This document shows positions 46,202 through 59,149 of a stretch of 64,000 nt of DNA, one piece after another. The DNA lies in assembly GCF_000003195.3 (NCBI RefSeq), contig NC_012872.2, positions 6,758,001-6,822,000 of the forward strand, written 5' to 3'. Each line of letters opens with the position of its first letter. The stretch's first letter is position 1. Position numbers and translations under genes: made by a program. Source of the stretch: Sorghum bicolor (taxonomy: Eukaryota > Streptophyta > Magnoliopsida > Poales > Poaceae). A model generated the notes under the pieces. That model did no database searches. It was not told the origin of the DNA and saw nothing but the letters and a program-made list of their open reading frames with translations.

Positions 46202-46841
46202 ACATAGCTTCAATGTACGGCAGTCGCGCGCGCAACCGCAAGTCCGGCTGCCCGAGACGCTGAAAGGACGTTTGCACCTGTAGTCGGGCTGTCGTGCATC
46301 GTCACCGGTGACGCTCAACAAGCGGCAGCTGCACCTGGCACCTACTAGCTACGCATGCACGCCCAAGGGCACGGGGCGCACGTGCACGCACGAGAAAGCT
46401 CCGCGCGGCTACCCGTCACTCGATCGATCGGCTCTGGCTACTATGGTCCGTTCGCTTGAGTTGCCTTGTCTGCCTATCGTAATATTTTTTTTATAATATT
46501 TGTTTGTATAAAATTAGCGAATAATACTTTTAGCTATAAACTTTCAAATGAACTCTATAACGGACATAATGATACTGTATTTCTCTACACCTATTATACG
46601 TTTTCTGATACACTTTTTTCCCGACAACTTACGGATACAACAAAAGAAAAAACATTGAAAAAACGACAGGATGAACACACTTTGTGACTCCGGTCCCGCT
46701 AGCGAACCCTAACTACCTCAGACTTTTTTTTAGGACAGACTTGCCAAAGAGAGAGAGCAAAAGTTGCATGGTAACAGTTGCGCATGTGACTAAACAAACA
46801 GTCGATCTCACATGCCAACACTCTATCTACACTGAGAACGA
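46202..46841. other. Intergenic, 3' flank of the DUF789 gene
   Basis: 46.2-46.45 kb is moderately GC-rich without a recognised gene. The last ~100-150 bases should be the 3' UTR of the minus-strand DUF789 gene. Confidence 0.45.
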
Positions 46842-49639
46842 TCACCATCTCCTGGCGGGAGCGCGGCGGGCGGCGAAGAAGCGGTGGTCGGGGTGGTCGG
46901 CGCGCAGGAGCCTGAGCCAGGCGTCGGCGGCCTGCGCGAGCGACGCGGCCATCTGCCGGTCGCGCCAGCCGGGAGTCCACGCCGCCGCCTTCACCTTGTA
47001 CGACGCCATCGCGAACGTCGGGAGCCACATCGCCGTCACGGGCGCCGCCGCCGTCGGCTTGGGGCTGCCGCTGTTGTTGCCCACACCTGCGGCGAACTGC
47101 GTGGACAGGGAGTGGTAGGTGAGGAAGCAGGCGTCCAGGTCCCGCAGCGTTGGCCCCGTCGGGATCCGGTAGATCGGGTACCTGAATGTAATGACACGCG
47201 CGCAATGCAAAGCAAGCTGCTGTCAGCAGCAGGTTTCGGTTTCTGAATTCTGATAGCAACCATACTACACTGTACATCAAGAACTCGCAACAAGAAGCAG
47301 CCATGCGACAGGTATCTGATTAGTGTGGAGTGATCTAGTAACGTCAGTACCATGCAACGGAGATCCAGCTTGTCGGCGACAGATCGCAGCTCCTGAGAGT
47401 GTTGAGCTCTGGGAACCGCTGGGCGAGGCTACAAATCTGCACGGAGTATAAGCAAAGTCCACTTCGTCAGACATTCAGACAAGCAGAAATGACTCCTGAG
47501 CATGGTGTGTGAGTGATGGACAGGGTGAGTCTCTGTCAGAGATGCATATATATACCTTATCAGCCAGCGGCTCACGATGGTAGGGGGGCTCGGATTCGAG
47601 GAACTCGAAGAGGAGCCGCTCCTGGCACCAGCTTCCCGGCTCGCCTTCGTCGCTGGAAGAAGCTTCGCTGCTGCCGCTGCTGCTGCTCGCCTCCTGGGCT
47701 GACAACGTGTTGGTGCTGGAGCTCGTCTCGCGCTCCACGTCGCTGTCGCTCTCCTCTGCACCCGTCCTGCGTTGGCGTTGGAACATCAAAGTTCAGCAAC
47801 AGCGGCAGGGTTAGCTGCCAAACATGATTCCGTAACCACAAAAAAGGCACATCGTCCTTCGTAGTATTTTCAGGCCGTTCTTTGCGTATAGCTGTGTCAT
47901 GATGTAGTACTACAGCCTACAGGTGTCGTAGGTTTTGCTCACGAAGAGTATGCGTACGTGTCAGAGAAGTTTCGTGAGCATACGGACACATTCAGAAAAA
48001 TAAAAAGAGGAGTATACTGACACATTAAGTGACCAAATTGTTTCTGAAGACAGCTCAACTTTACTGCTAAAACGAGGAATCAATGAATCAATCATAACAT
48101 AGTGTTTTGCATGTAGTGAAGCTTCTGAAATCAGCTAACGCGTGCCAAACACTTATTTTTAAAACGTGAAGCTATTTTTTCCCTCCTCTCACAAAGACAT
48201 AAGTTGGATGAAGCTGAAAAAATAGCTTATTGCAGCTTCTCCCTCGTTTCTCTCTCTCAACTATGCATGAAGTAGTTGGTGAAGCTATTTTGCCAAACAC
48301 TTTCTTCAAAACAGCTCAGCTTCATCTAGAAAGTCACTCATGAAGCTATTTTCTAAAAAAACAGCTTTACTAGTGAAGTTGAGTTGTGCCAAACAAGCCC
48401 TTTGATTGGAACCTCTAGGTCAATGTTCAGAAACCACTATTTTACTCGCTACTTAGATGAGCCTTCAAGACTGGTTTGTCTTTGTGCCCCCTTTTCTTGG
48501 AACATTGGTCACCTAATAAGACGATAAACTGCATGTATGTGTTTCCTGTAGGGAGGAACAGCATGTTCTCTGAATCAGCGTGCTGGCGAATCTACGTGTT
48601 GCCCATGAGCGAATTTTCAGTAACTTTAATCTAGATTAGTATGACTTGACGCACTTTTCAGCACTTTCAGCCTATTGAATTGCCTTTGAATCTATTATGA
48701 GAATAAGCACTTCAGACTATTGGATTGACTCTGAACTTATTGTAAGAAATAATTCTACCAATTGCTTCAGCTTCCAGCTTACTTCTTCAGAACATGTTTG
48801 TAACGAGAGGTTTGCGATGTGTGCAAAATCAAAATGTGGCGATCTTAACAAGAGCAATTGGGTATTAGTATTACCTCAAAGGGCCGATGTGCCTCCTGAA
48901 TCCGCCATAAAGCTGGATTGCAGATAAGTAAGGGACGTAGTACTGAACAACGCCATCACTGCAACTGTTGAGAACAAGGGGTACAGCAGTGCCGTAGGCG
49001 CTGCACTCCTTGAATGAGTCCCAGAGGTCGCTCAGAGTGAAGAATGGCAACGATTCATCTGCATCTGATTGCCCCCAACCATTCACGGTCTCCTGTAATG
49101 AAGGCCAAACTTTAATGTAACAAAAGAAAGCAGGTAAAGAACTTCTGAAAATGACACGAACAGTCTGAATGGCACCTCTGAAAATTCAGAACAGAAGCAG
49201 GCAAACAGTCTTTCTCTGTTCATAAGGTGTGATTCAGAGTTTCAGACTATGTCGACTACTGAAAGTATGAGCTAAATTTCCTAAAATCTTATTACATTTC
49301 CTTGAGTTACAGAAAATACTACCAATACTCTGTTTTGTGATTCTATCGCTACATTTCCCTGCTTTTGTGTGGGAAAAAAAAGGTTTCTGCGATCTTTTCA
49401 ACTAGAAAGCAAAGAAGGCTATTACTATCTCACACATTAAGGCATATATCGATCTCAAGAACATACTGCTTGAATCAAGAAAGCCAGACGAGATTGAAAA
49501 TCTTCGTATCTGCCATTACCTTGGAGGAGCAGCTGGACGCAACCACGGGCGTGGTGGCCTCGAGGAACCGCTCCAGGTTGCACCGCCTCGCCGGAGCATC
49601 GCCGGCGGCGGCGAACCTTCGGCCAGAACCTGCCGCCAT
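46842..49639 (-). CDS. DUF789 family protein, 324 residues
   Basis: Exons 49639-49520, 49092-48875, 47766-47556, 47436-47351 and 47181-46842 total 975 bases and join in frame with GT-AG introns. The plant-specific DUF789 signature is clear: [13 protein letters not shown] at the N-terminus, then [18 protein letters not shown], a [15 protein letters not shown] block, [20 protein letters not shown], and the C-terminal [20 protein letters not shown] and FLTYHSLS region. A Ser/Glu-rich acidic linker (exon 3, [13 protein letters not shown] onwards) lies between conserved blocks and is probably disordered. The C-terminus has an Ala/Arg-rich extension. No catalytic motif is known for the family, so I assign no function. 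Intron 2 (47767-48874) contains a probable MITE. The length is within the family range. The family call is strong, and the exon structure agrees with conserved blocks. Confidence 0.9.
48034..48400. mobile_element. Probable MITE in intron 2 of the DUF789 gene
   Basis: The right end gttgagttgtgccaaacaag pairs imperfectly with the left gacagctcaactttactgct region. Internal gaagctattttg/aaatagctt words add partial inverted symmetry. Ends and duplication are uncertain. Confidence 0.5.
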
Positions 49640-49699
49640 CTCCTCCGATCTCTTCCTCCCGCTCGCGCTTGGATGGAATCGAGGTTCCGAATCTCTCCT

Positions 49700-50810
49700 C
49701 CTCCTTCTCCTTCTCCTTCTCCGCGTGTTGGTGGATGTTACAGGGTGGTTTCTGAGCAGTTCAATGACGAGTTGCCACAGCTAATCTTTGCTATTAATAA
49801 GGCCAGTGGCTTCCAAAAGTGGCGCGCCTGCGCTGGAGCCTGATGAGCGAGAGAGAGAGAGAAAAAAAATCAACCTGACGAGCGTGCGAAATGGCGACGC
49901 GTGTCGAGGCGGGAGGGTACGTGGACGGCGTGGATGAAGATGGCAGAGCGGGAGCCGGGACGGATTGGACCGGCCTGAATCTGGGCGGTGGAGCAGGCCA
50001 TGGGCGGTGGTGCTGTGTGGCCGTGGCCCGTGGGCTTTAGTTTATGCGCCCGTGACGTGGGAACCAAACACCGGGCCCCACTCGTCAGGTCTCACCACTT
50101 TGGTCACCACACCCTCGCCTTGATTTTCTGGTCAAAGAAATAGTAGTATAGTACGTACATTTGGACGGTTGCCCTTGAATATGACTCCACTACACTATAT
50201 AAGATTACAAGTTTGTAAAATTCAAAGGCACATGGGGTGGCTTTATTTGACACTAGAATAAGTGCGCATATGCCATCGTCAAGTTGCTAATACTATATTA
50301 ACATTTTCATATCATTGCAACGAATAAAATCATGGAGGTACTCTCTTGGTAAGCTTGAAGCATATGTATGTAAGGACGGGGATGGTGTTCCAAACAGATA
50401 TCCGTGATTCTTCTCTATTATAACTAAATGACCTAAATGGAAAATTAAAGAAGGAAATTGTATATTTAGTTCATTAAATTATACTAGAGAAAAACTGTGA
50501 GTATCCATTTAAAGGTCATCCTCATCCTTATATGTATGTATCTATACGTCAATATGTACTCGTATAAAAGAAAAAAAAATGAAAAGCATGGACGCTACGA
50601 GGACACAAGATCCTTATTTGGGCCTTCTTCTTTCGTTAAGCTGGATATCTCGGGGAAGCGCTGTTCGGGTCAGTTAATTGGGCCTGCTGGTTTTGTGCTG
50701 TTTGGGCTAAGACACACTGATCCTGAAAGTTTACAGCCACTATTAATTGGGCCTGCATCCTTTTGTTCAGACTACACAGCGCAGCGCGCGCCATACCAGG
50801 CCGTCCGACC
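49700..50810. other. Upstream region of DUF789 and intergenic DNA
   Basis: Contains the DUF789 promoter (ttattaatagc on the minus side near 49790, a weak TATA candidate) and a moderately GC-rich block to ~50100, then AT-rich DNA. No supported gene. Confidence 0.45.
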
Positions 50811-50811
50811 A

Positions 50812-51795
50812 TATTGACTTTCGTTGCTTGCATTAACCGAACTTATTGCTGCCTGATTATACACATCTATTCTATCTACTAATAACCTATGTAAATCGTT
50901 AACCTGCACACTACATTTGTACATCATGTCCATGCTCCGTATTTGCGCCCCTGCCCAAACTGCACAAAACCAATCGTGTGTCTTGAACTCTTCCTTTCTT
51001 CTCCAAATCACACGATTAAAATTAGGTAAAAGGCCCCATGTGTCCGCTCTTCGTCCTCTCTTTTCCTCTACTTTATCCCGACACTTCTTTCTCTGTAAAA
51101 AAAAACACGTAGCCACGGCATGACGTGGGTGTGGTTGAGCGGGGCGTGGGGCCCATGTGGGTGTGGTTAGCGGGCACGGCCGCCCCAGGGCGCACGGGGT
51201 CGGCGCTGGACGCAGCCGGCGGAGCTCGTGACGTGGCTGGGGCTCCGACGGTGGCGCACGCGAGCTTCGGTGGACAAAGGACGGGCAAGGAAGAAGTAGC
51301 GACAATGGAGGACGGATGAGGAAGAAGCGAAATATATAGAAGATGAATAGTTATTTTTGTATAACCAGTGGAGAGTAGTGGGTCCTTTTTTCAACTTCAC
51401 CAAACTTGGATTTGATCTACCAATTTAGTGGACACCGTTTTGATGGATCGTATCACGATAGAGCTAGAAGCGTTTAACTTGAAAATTTGGATCTGAATCT
51501 CTTTTAGTTAAATCTGGAGCTGACGGGGCTCTCCCAGGCAGGCCCTTCCCTTGCACTACGTACACATAATCCCTGCCTGTACCGGCCATCTTAACTTTCG
51601 TGTTGCTTGCATTAACCAAACCTATTTTTGATTCTATATATACTCTATCATCTAATCTAACCTATGTACTACGTAGATCGTTAACCTGCACACATTACAT
51701 TTGTACTACATCATGTTCATGCTCCGTATTTGCTCCTCTACCCAAACTGCACAAACCAACGTACGTGTTGCCAATCTGTTATTCTTCTTTTCTTC
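50812..51795. repeat. Two ~185-210 bp related segments separated by ~580 bp
   Basis: About 50812-50995 and 51582-51795 share, in the same order, ttgcttgcattaacc, aacctatgta, cgttaacctgcacac, tacatttgta, catgctccgtatttgc and cccaaactgcacaaa. The first is followed by attaggtaaaaggcc, which also occurs within intron 1 of the receptor kinase (about 53911). Confidence 0.78.
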
Positions 51796-51950
51796 TTCAA
51801 TCCTTTTTGTTATGCTTATGTTACGCTGTGGCTGTGCTCTCCGGTGTACGCAATCTAGAGCTGCTGATCGAGGAAGCAATTTAATTCCGTCAGTGATCAC
51901 GAACAACAGACAGTCGACATTGATTATTGCAAAATGTGCAAACCAGACGC

Positions 51951-54900
51951 TCACCGTTGGGTGAAATCCGAGGTGGAAGACGGATAGCTGGACGGGTGCG
52001 ACGGCGACGGGGAGTTGGACGGAGAAGCGTGGTACGGCCGGGGCGGCATGGCGAGCTCGTCGATGCTCCTCTCCAGCATCTCCAGCACCCTGCTCATGGA
52101 CGGCCTGCTCGCGGGCACGGTCTGGATGCACCAGAGCCCGATCAGCGCCATCTTCCTCGCGATCTCCTCGCCTGCTGCTCCGGCGCCGGCTCCCGCGCCA
52201 TGGTCACCGCCCTGCAGCACGCCGCCGTCCTCGAGCAGGTGGTCGTACACCCAGAGCGGGAAGAAGAGGTCGCCGCTGGACTTATTGTTCTCGGCGCCGT
52301 AGGCCTTGGCGGCGTTGCTCCTCCCGGCGACCATCTCGAGCAGCAGCATCCCGTAGCTGTACACGTCGGACTTGGTCGAGACGACACCGAACCCGCGGGA
52401 GAAGACCTCGGGCGCGATGAACCCGACGGTGCCCCGCGCGTCCGCCATCGACAGGATGCTCTCCTTGGGGTTGCACAGCTTGGCCATCCCGAAGTCGGCG
52501 ATCTTGGGGCGGAGGTCGGCGTCCAGGAGCACGTTCTGGGGCTTGATGTCGAAGTGGATGATCCGCGTGCTGCACCCCTCGTGCAGGTACTCCAGCCCCC
52601 GCGCGATGCCGGCGGCGATCTCCTGCAGCGCCTCCCACCCCAGCGACGGCGGCGCCGTGCCGGCCGCCGGGTCCTGCACGGAGTAGATGTACCTGTCCAG
52701 CGAGCCGTTGGGCATGTACTCGTACACCAGCGCGCGCCTGGAGCCCTCGAGGCAGAACCCGAGGAGGGTGACGATGTTCACGTGGGACGTCCGGCCGATG
52801 CTGATCACCTCGTTCAGGAACTCCTCGCCGTTGGGTCTCGAGTGGTGCAGGATCTTGACGGCGACCTCGCGCGCGCGGTTGCCGCCGGCGGTCAGGACGC
52901 CACTGAACACAGCGCCATAGCCGCCTTCCCCGAGCTTGTGCTGGAAAGATTTGGTTATTCTCTTCAGCTCGGAGTACCGGTATCGCTTGGGAGCGAGTGA
53001 TCCGTACTTTTGCAGCAGTTTTTCCACGTTTGCAGTGTCTTTGCTGCTGCTGCTGCTGCTGTCCATGAAGCTGAATAAGCTGAAACTGCGTATTTGTCGA
53101 TGGAACTTGAGGATTATGACGAGGAGTGCCAACAACAGGCCGAATGTGATCGTCAGAGACACTGAAATTGGATACCAGAATGTATCAGTGGGTTGCAATG
53201 CAGCTTGTAATAAAGTACAATAATTATGATTTTTTTTGATATACAGTAATCATGATTTGTAGTATCCAAACTCATTTTTTTTTCTAGAACACGACTTCGC
53301 GTCTATTTAATTAAGGAGTTAACTTGAACTTATCATGTGAACACATGCAAAGCATATGCATGTACTTTATGTGTACTTTGCTGGAAGATATATATACGTA
53401 CCTATCAGAATCACCTTCCTGTTGGACTTCTTTGCATCTGCAAGGAAGAGGCATTTGACTTTGATTTCAGTAAATAAACAATGGCATCAATCAAGAAGCT
53501 GATGGAAGTTTTTCTCTGACAATTGCTGAATAATCCAAGCCTATAGATCTGTAAGAGACTAATTAAACTGACAGTGACACATTTGTCGTGCTCAGGAAGC
53601 ATGTATGACCAAATTAGATGACTATTGTCACTATAGCTGTCATCGATTTCGTAACCAAAACACGTAGCTGGTAAGACTAATAATCTGCATCTCTCAACTC
53701 CTAATCTCCTACTAACTCTCCAAGTCTCCAAGCCAGTAACACGAAGGCAAACACCAGACGACTTCTTCATTTGTATAAAAGCTGGCATGCGTATGCACAA
53801 ATGTCGTATTCAAACTGTAAGTGGACAGAGACGTACGTTTAAACTGATCGTATCCTACCCAGAGCCACAAGCATTGCATCGCAGGAACGCGTAGACGAAC
53901 AAAATTTAAATTAGGTAAAAGGCCACTGACTGCCGTGAACTCGTCCAATTCACACGATGAATGCATGCTGAAAATGGCCGTAATCAGATCAATGGAATGC
54001 CATTTTAGAGACACGTATTTAGTTCAATCTTGTTCTGATCCTTTGTGATTTGATTGAAAAGTCAAGGATAAGAAGGTAAGCCTGAAGCCTCCACAAGTCC
54101 ACATTTAGCCAGCAAATATATAGTTTGGTGAATGGTGATTGCGATGGGCGAAAAGAGAGGACCACATCGTTGTTCTGTCAGGATGCTATTTACGGATTAA
54201 AATTTTGCGTCTTACAGTGTGTTCAAACGACTTACAATTTGGGATAGAGAGAGTACTATTTTCAGTTTCGAAAATGAACAAACTGCAACAAAATAAATAT
54301 AAATAAAAAGAAGCTCAGGAATAGGAAGTACAGACTACGGAGCCAGATAGATACGCATACCGCATCTTGCCGGACGCGAGGCCCCGTCGTCGCAAATGCA
54401 GGCGAACGCATCCGCGCCGGAGTCGTACCCGCACTGGCCGCCGCTGGCATTGCACGCCGTGCAGTCCCCAGGCGACGCCCGCCATTCCAGCAGGTACCCG
54501 TCCCTCAGCAGCCGCGGATAGTCCCCGGCGCTCGCACCGCCGCCGGAGCTGGACCCCACCATCACCGGCACGACCGAGTAGTCGCAGCCCCCGGCCACCG
54601 CCCTCGCGTCGGTGGTGTTGTACCTCGCGTCGAGCCGCACCACGGCCTGCGCCCCCGGGCACGTCACGTTGACGAACCCGGCCGGCGTCGGCGGCTTGCC
54701 GCCGCCGCCGGTGCAGTTGAAGAGGAAGACGAGCTGCGCGTTGGCGCTGCTGGCCGTGAAGGGCGCGAAGCTGAGGCTGGCGGAGACGTCGATGCGCGGC
54801 ACGGGGCAGCCGGTGGCGTCGGTCTGGACGTTGTCGTTGGCCACCACGACGGTGCGGTCGGCGTAGGACACGCGGAGGAGCTTGTAGGCGCCGCGGAACG

Positions 54901-55174
54901 AGCGCGCCAGCGACGCGCGGCCGTCGCGGCAGTCCACCTGGAAGGCGCTCGGCCCGCACGGCGGCGCCGAGGAGGAGGAGGAGGAGGAGGAGGAGGAAGG
55001 CTGCTGGTCCGGCGGAAGCCAGAACGGGTAGGCGATGGTCAGGTTGCCGCATGTCCTCGGCGCGCAGCTTGTCGCGGCAGCAGCAGCTGCTGCTGCTGTC
55101 GCCGCGTGGACTGCTAGGAATGTTAGGGTGGAGAGGAGCAGTGGCCGGGCATGCACGGCCATGGCGGCGATCAT
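51951..55174 (-). CDS. LRK10L/WAK-associated receptor-like kinase, 686 residues, non-RD
   Basis: Exons 55174-54361, 53437-53402 (36 bp) and 53161-51951 join in frame (2,061 bases). It has a signal peptide (about residues 1-25), then a Cys-rich GUB_WAK galacturonan-binding-like ectodomain (CAPRTCGNLTIAYPFW from residue 37) and a WAK-associated C-terminal block ending GQCGYDSGADAFACICDD. The transmembrane segment is about 279-303. The Ser/Thr kinase has glycine loop GEGGYGAVF (361-369), K386, HFDIKPQN (486-493), DFG (506-508) and APE (533-535). Phe replaces the Arg before the catalytic Asp488, which makes it non-RD, as is typical of LRK10L kinases linked to defence. Residues 60-69 are a Ser run. 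All key catalytic residues are present. The first ATG of the frame is 55252; I choose 55174 because the signal peptide then starts properly, but it could also be 55162. A MITE lies just upstream. Ligand unknown. Confidence 0.92.
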
Positions 55175-55368
55175 CTGGCAATGATGGTTGGTGGTGTCTG
55201 GCAATGGCGAGGAAGAAGGTGTCTGTATACTTTGGACAAGAACAGGGGCCATTTGACTTGTTTGAGCTTGGAGTTGAAATTAAATTTCTCTTTCTCGGAC
55301 CTTTTGGGGTGCACCGTGTACGTGTGAACTTGATTTGACTTTCCGTCGGTTTTATTGGCTGGATGCCT

Positions 55369-55609
55369 GGCCTTGTTTAGTTCCAAAAAATTTGCAAAAT
55401 TTTTCAGATTCCCCGTCACATCGAATCTTTAGATACATGCATAAAGTATTAAATATAGACAAAAATAAAAACTAATTGCACAGTTCGGTCGAAATTGACG
55501 AGACGAATCTTTTGAGCATAGTTAGTCTATGATTGAATAATATTTGTCAAATACAAACGAAAGAGCTACAGTGTCGATTTTGCAAAATATTTTAGAACTA
55601 AACAAGGCC
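55369..55609 (+). mobile_element. Tourist-like MITE upstream of the receptor kinase (241 bp)
   Basis: Ends GGCCTTGTTTAGTTCC / gaactaaacaaggcc. The flanking triplets (CCT and ATG) are not identical, so the duplication has decayed or one end has moved. It starts 195 bp beyond the kinase start codon on the promoter side. Confidence 0.88.
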
Positions 55610-58304
55610 ATGCCCATGTGCTGAGTGCGATTTGGTCCATGGCGCACGCCTACGTGTTTATGCTCATGTTTGCATCAACAGATTTGTACGAGTAGGCGAG
55701 TACGGAATAGGTGACGACTGAAAGAAAAAGAAGTTCATTCTATCCCTGAATTATTGTCGTACTTTGTTTTTTTTTTCTAAAAATTCAAAATCAAATATCT
55801 TACATCTTATTAAACTCTCTCAAAACGTTCCAATTACCTTCACTAGTATAGTGCCCGTGCTAACGCTACGGTTTTATTTCAAGGATGCACATAAAAACAA
55901 CTAAATGACAATTTTTTCAGGGTTCTATTTTTACTATAAGACCATGTATATAACCAGAGAAACACTTGTGCATAAAAGCCTAAGATTAACACGAGAAAAA
56001 GACCCTGCATATAAAATTTAGTGGTTAAATATTGTACATTGCCAGCCCATTACAATAATCTTATATTTATTTAGAGAAAGACATTAAACACCTCATATGA
56101 ACCCTATACTTCATTGCAGCACTGATAATATTTTGTTCCTATTCCTCCCGTCCAATGCATGCTGGAGATAGAACTTTGTATTGCGTGTTGCCTCTAGTAT
56201 TAGTCATTTTGTTCCTCCCGCCTCTCTAGCAACGATCATATATTAGTAGAATAGGGATTAGTACTGGTGAACTCAAATATGAAAACTACATAGAAAGCTG
56301 CCTGCAATTATAATAAAAACTATGAATCTATGCTATTAACTGAAGAAAACCCTGCCAAATTATTTGTCTAGTGGGATTCATAAAGGTGGAGTATCTGTGC
56401 CAAAAAAAATAAACATAACAGATGCCACAATCCATTTTTTCTTTAATAAATATGCATGTTGTTGTTTCTCAAATAAAAAAATGTCAAGCATTATCTGAGT
56501 GCCATCCGAGAATGGCCTCTTCAAGCAAGGCCATGAAAACATTCATGGTGTGAGATATCTTGGTTAACTCCACATTGTTGCATGAGTTAAAAACAAATGT
56601 GAGAAGTAGTCCAAAAATAAACCAAAAAATCCATTTAGAGTGCAATCAATCAAGAACCCAACATTTCTAATCCATTGCTGGGTCAGTGAAGGATTAAAGG
56701 TCTACTATCTACATAGTCTAAATACAAACTGTATCACCTACTTGTGAGCCAAAGATTCAAGAACTCTGTAATAGAAAGCAACCCAAATCAGAGATACTTT
56801 CTCCGAGCAACATCCTGCTACCTTTTTATTTCCGTGTGAGAAAACATCTGCAAGTGCCTCTCAATGACTCTGTTAGTTTATTATTTATGTTTTGAATTTG
56901 TTAGTGTATTTAATATTGGTACAACTAATTATTTAGCTGGAATGGGTCAAGATAATTGGGAAGACAAAATCTAAAATAAACATCATGGTTTGGAGACTGG
57001 TTGTAAAGATATCGAACTTACAAAGTGGTCAAATATGAAACATTACCCAATGGAAGAATCTGCAGATCAAGTCTCTGTGGTTCAAGGAGCACTGGCTTGT
57101 TCAGCCAGTTAATTTAGCACCTTTTGCAGCACAAAAAATGGTAATCATAGCTCGTAAGCAAACATAAAGCAGACTTGGAAGTAAGCCCCTAATTTCTGCA
57201 AACAATGACAATGAGCAATGGGAATTAAACAAGTAATCAATATCCAAAAAAATAGTCTTGCTGGGGAAACATCTACTGCAAAGTGAAGAAAACAACACAA
57301 AAGTGAAGCCCTCTAACCACATCACCAGAAAGCATTAGTTACCCTCACTTTAATTTTGTTCAGCTAGGTAAGGATCTTCTCTGATGTCAAACAGAAGGTA
57401 AAACCAGTATTGGTTCAGAAAACCGCCAGAAGGAACATTTCTTACTACTTATCAAGTTCTCAGATGAAAAATGATGGTGGCTGAGGGATTCTGCAAGCCG
57501 AGCCGGTATGTTATCTCCCAACAAAGTGAGCTATGAATGATAAATTATCAGCACAATTCTTTATCATAAGCAGATGAAAAGTCCGACCTGTAATTTGGTA
57601 TTTGCACGACGTCAGGACATAGAAATCTACACCGAAAAAATACAGAACTGGAGGGACGTTGAGATTGATGTCCCCAATGTTCTTGCCAATTTGCAAGTGT
57701 GGGACAGAAAAATGTACTCCACCGATTGTACTTATAGAATCCAATTTAAAGGCTCTCACCTTGTTAAGTATTGAATTCATTTGGAGAGTACAAATGGAGA
57801 AAAATGCAAGATCTTCACCTAGATTCTGGTGCGAGATAAAATTCTTATGTCACAAACCCTTAAAAAAAGAGGGTGGTCACACCAAGAACATTGTGTGATA
57901 TGCAACAGTCCCTTGGGGACCAGCCTTCACCTATGTTTATGTTGCCTATTGTAAAGGCGGTTTGAGATCAAATCCTCTATTGGAAAAACTTCACTCAGCT
58001 ACAACAACAGCCCCAGGTTGACTCCGCCTATATCAGAGCATAGTAGAAAGAGGTAGCAAGGAAAGTGCCTAAATCTCAACATTGAAAGCTAAACAGGGTA
58101 GTGATCTACACTTTTTGAAATATTTATAAAGAGTGAAATAGGAGAATTTTCAACAATATTGTAGTAATAGTGCCACGAGTGGTTGCTAAAATGCCCACGG
58201 TGAGGAATAAGAAAAAGGTGGTGTACAATATTGGAAAATGCATCTGAAAGATATAAGGGACGTTTTCCCACATCTAATTGAAATGGGTATCCATTTGCTC
58301 CTAG
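55610..58304. other. AT-rich intergenic, nothing recognised
   Basis: A tagtatagtgcccgtgctaa motif near 55848 is similar in layout to the one near 33440, and is probably the edge of a common grass repeat that I cannot classify. Short ORFs at 57101-57325 and 57511-57898 have no recognisable domain. Confidence 0.4.
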
Positions 58305-58534
58305 TTCTTGTTTACTTCCTCCCAAAAACCAAAAAATTTTCAAGATTTACCGTCACATCAAATCTTTAGACGTATGCATTGAGCATTAAATATAGATGAA
58401 AATAAAAACTAATTGCACAGTTTGTCTGTAATTTATGATACGAATCTTTTGAGCCTAGTTAATCTATGATTGAAAAATATTTGTCAAGTGCTACAATATC
58501 TCGAATTTTTTTGGGGCAGCAACTAAACAAGGCC
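58305..58534 (+). mobile_element. Tourist-like MITE, main family (230 bp)
   Basis: Left end decayed (ttcttgtttacttcc), right end caactaaacaaggcc, flanked by TAG (58302-58304, 58535-58537). Confidence 0.87.
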
Positions 58535-58812
58535 TAGGTGCCCTCATTTGCATTTTCTATTGCCTGTAACATCTTGCGCTAAACACAATTAACCACTTGG
58601 CATTGACAAACACCAAACAAGGTAATTATTTTCTTTCCTAATTTTTATCTGAATGTTTTTTCCATTTCAAAGAACATGCAATACAACTCATATGGAGGAG
58701 AAAAAAAGAAGAAAAAAATGTATCAGCAGATAGATCCGAAGTAGGGAACAAGGTGACGATGTAGCGGTTCGAGCAGCACCCAAGTCAATGCTACTTTCTT
58801 GGTGCAGATTCG

Positions 58813-59146
58813 GGCCTTGTTTAGTTCCCAACCCAAAAACATTTTATCCATCACATCGAATGTTTGGACACATGCATGAAGTAATAAATATATATAAAAA
58901 AATAAACTAATTATGGAAATCACGAGACGAATCTTTTAAGCCTAGTTAGTCCATAATTAGCCTTAAGTGCTACAGTAATCTACATATACTAATGATGGAT
59001 TAATTAGGCTTAATAAATTTGTCTCGCAGTTTCCAGACGAGTCATATAATTAGTTTTTTTATTAGTATTCGAATACCCCTTTCGACATCCTACAAAACAT
59101 TCGATGTGACACCCAAAATTTTTTCACTCTCCATCTAAACAAGGCC
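58813..59146. mobile_element. Longer MITE sharing the GGCCTTGTTTAGTTCC end (334 bp)
   Basis: Ends GGCCTTGTTTAGTTCCC / catctaaacaaggcc, flanked by TCG (58810-58812, 59147-59149). The left ~190 bases resemble the main family; the right part (tctcgcagtttccagacgag, attagtattcgaatacccc) is unique to this longer subfamily, also seen split at 14.3-14.85 kb. Confidence 0.85.
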
Positions 59147-59149
59147 TCG

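Noticed and set aside
46699..47304. Additional open frames over the last DUF789 exon
   Set aside because: The 46842 frame carries the conserved family blocks; others are shadows.
51927..53000. 357-codon frame antisense to the receptor kinase
   Set aside because: Shadow of the kinase exon; no domain of its own.
57511..57898. Possible small gene on either strand
   Set aside because: Overlapping open frames with no domain, no promoter and no conserved feature.
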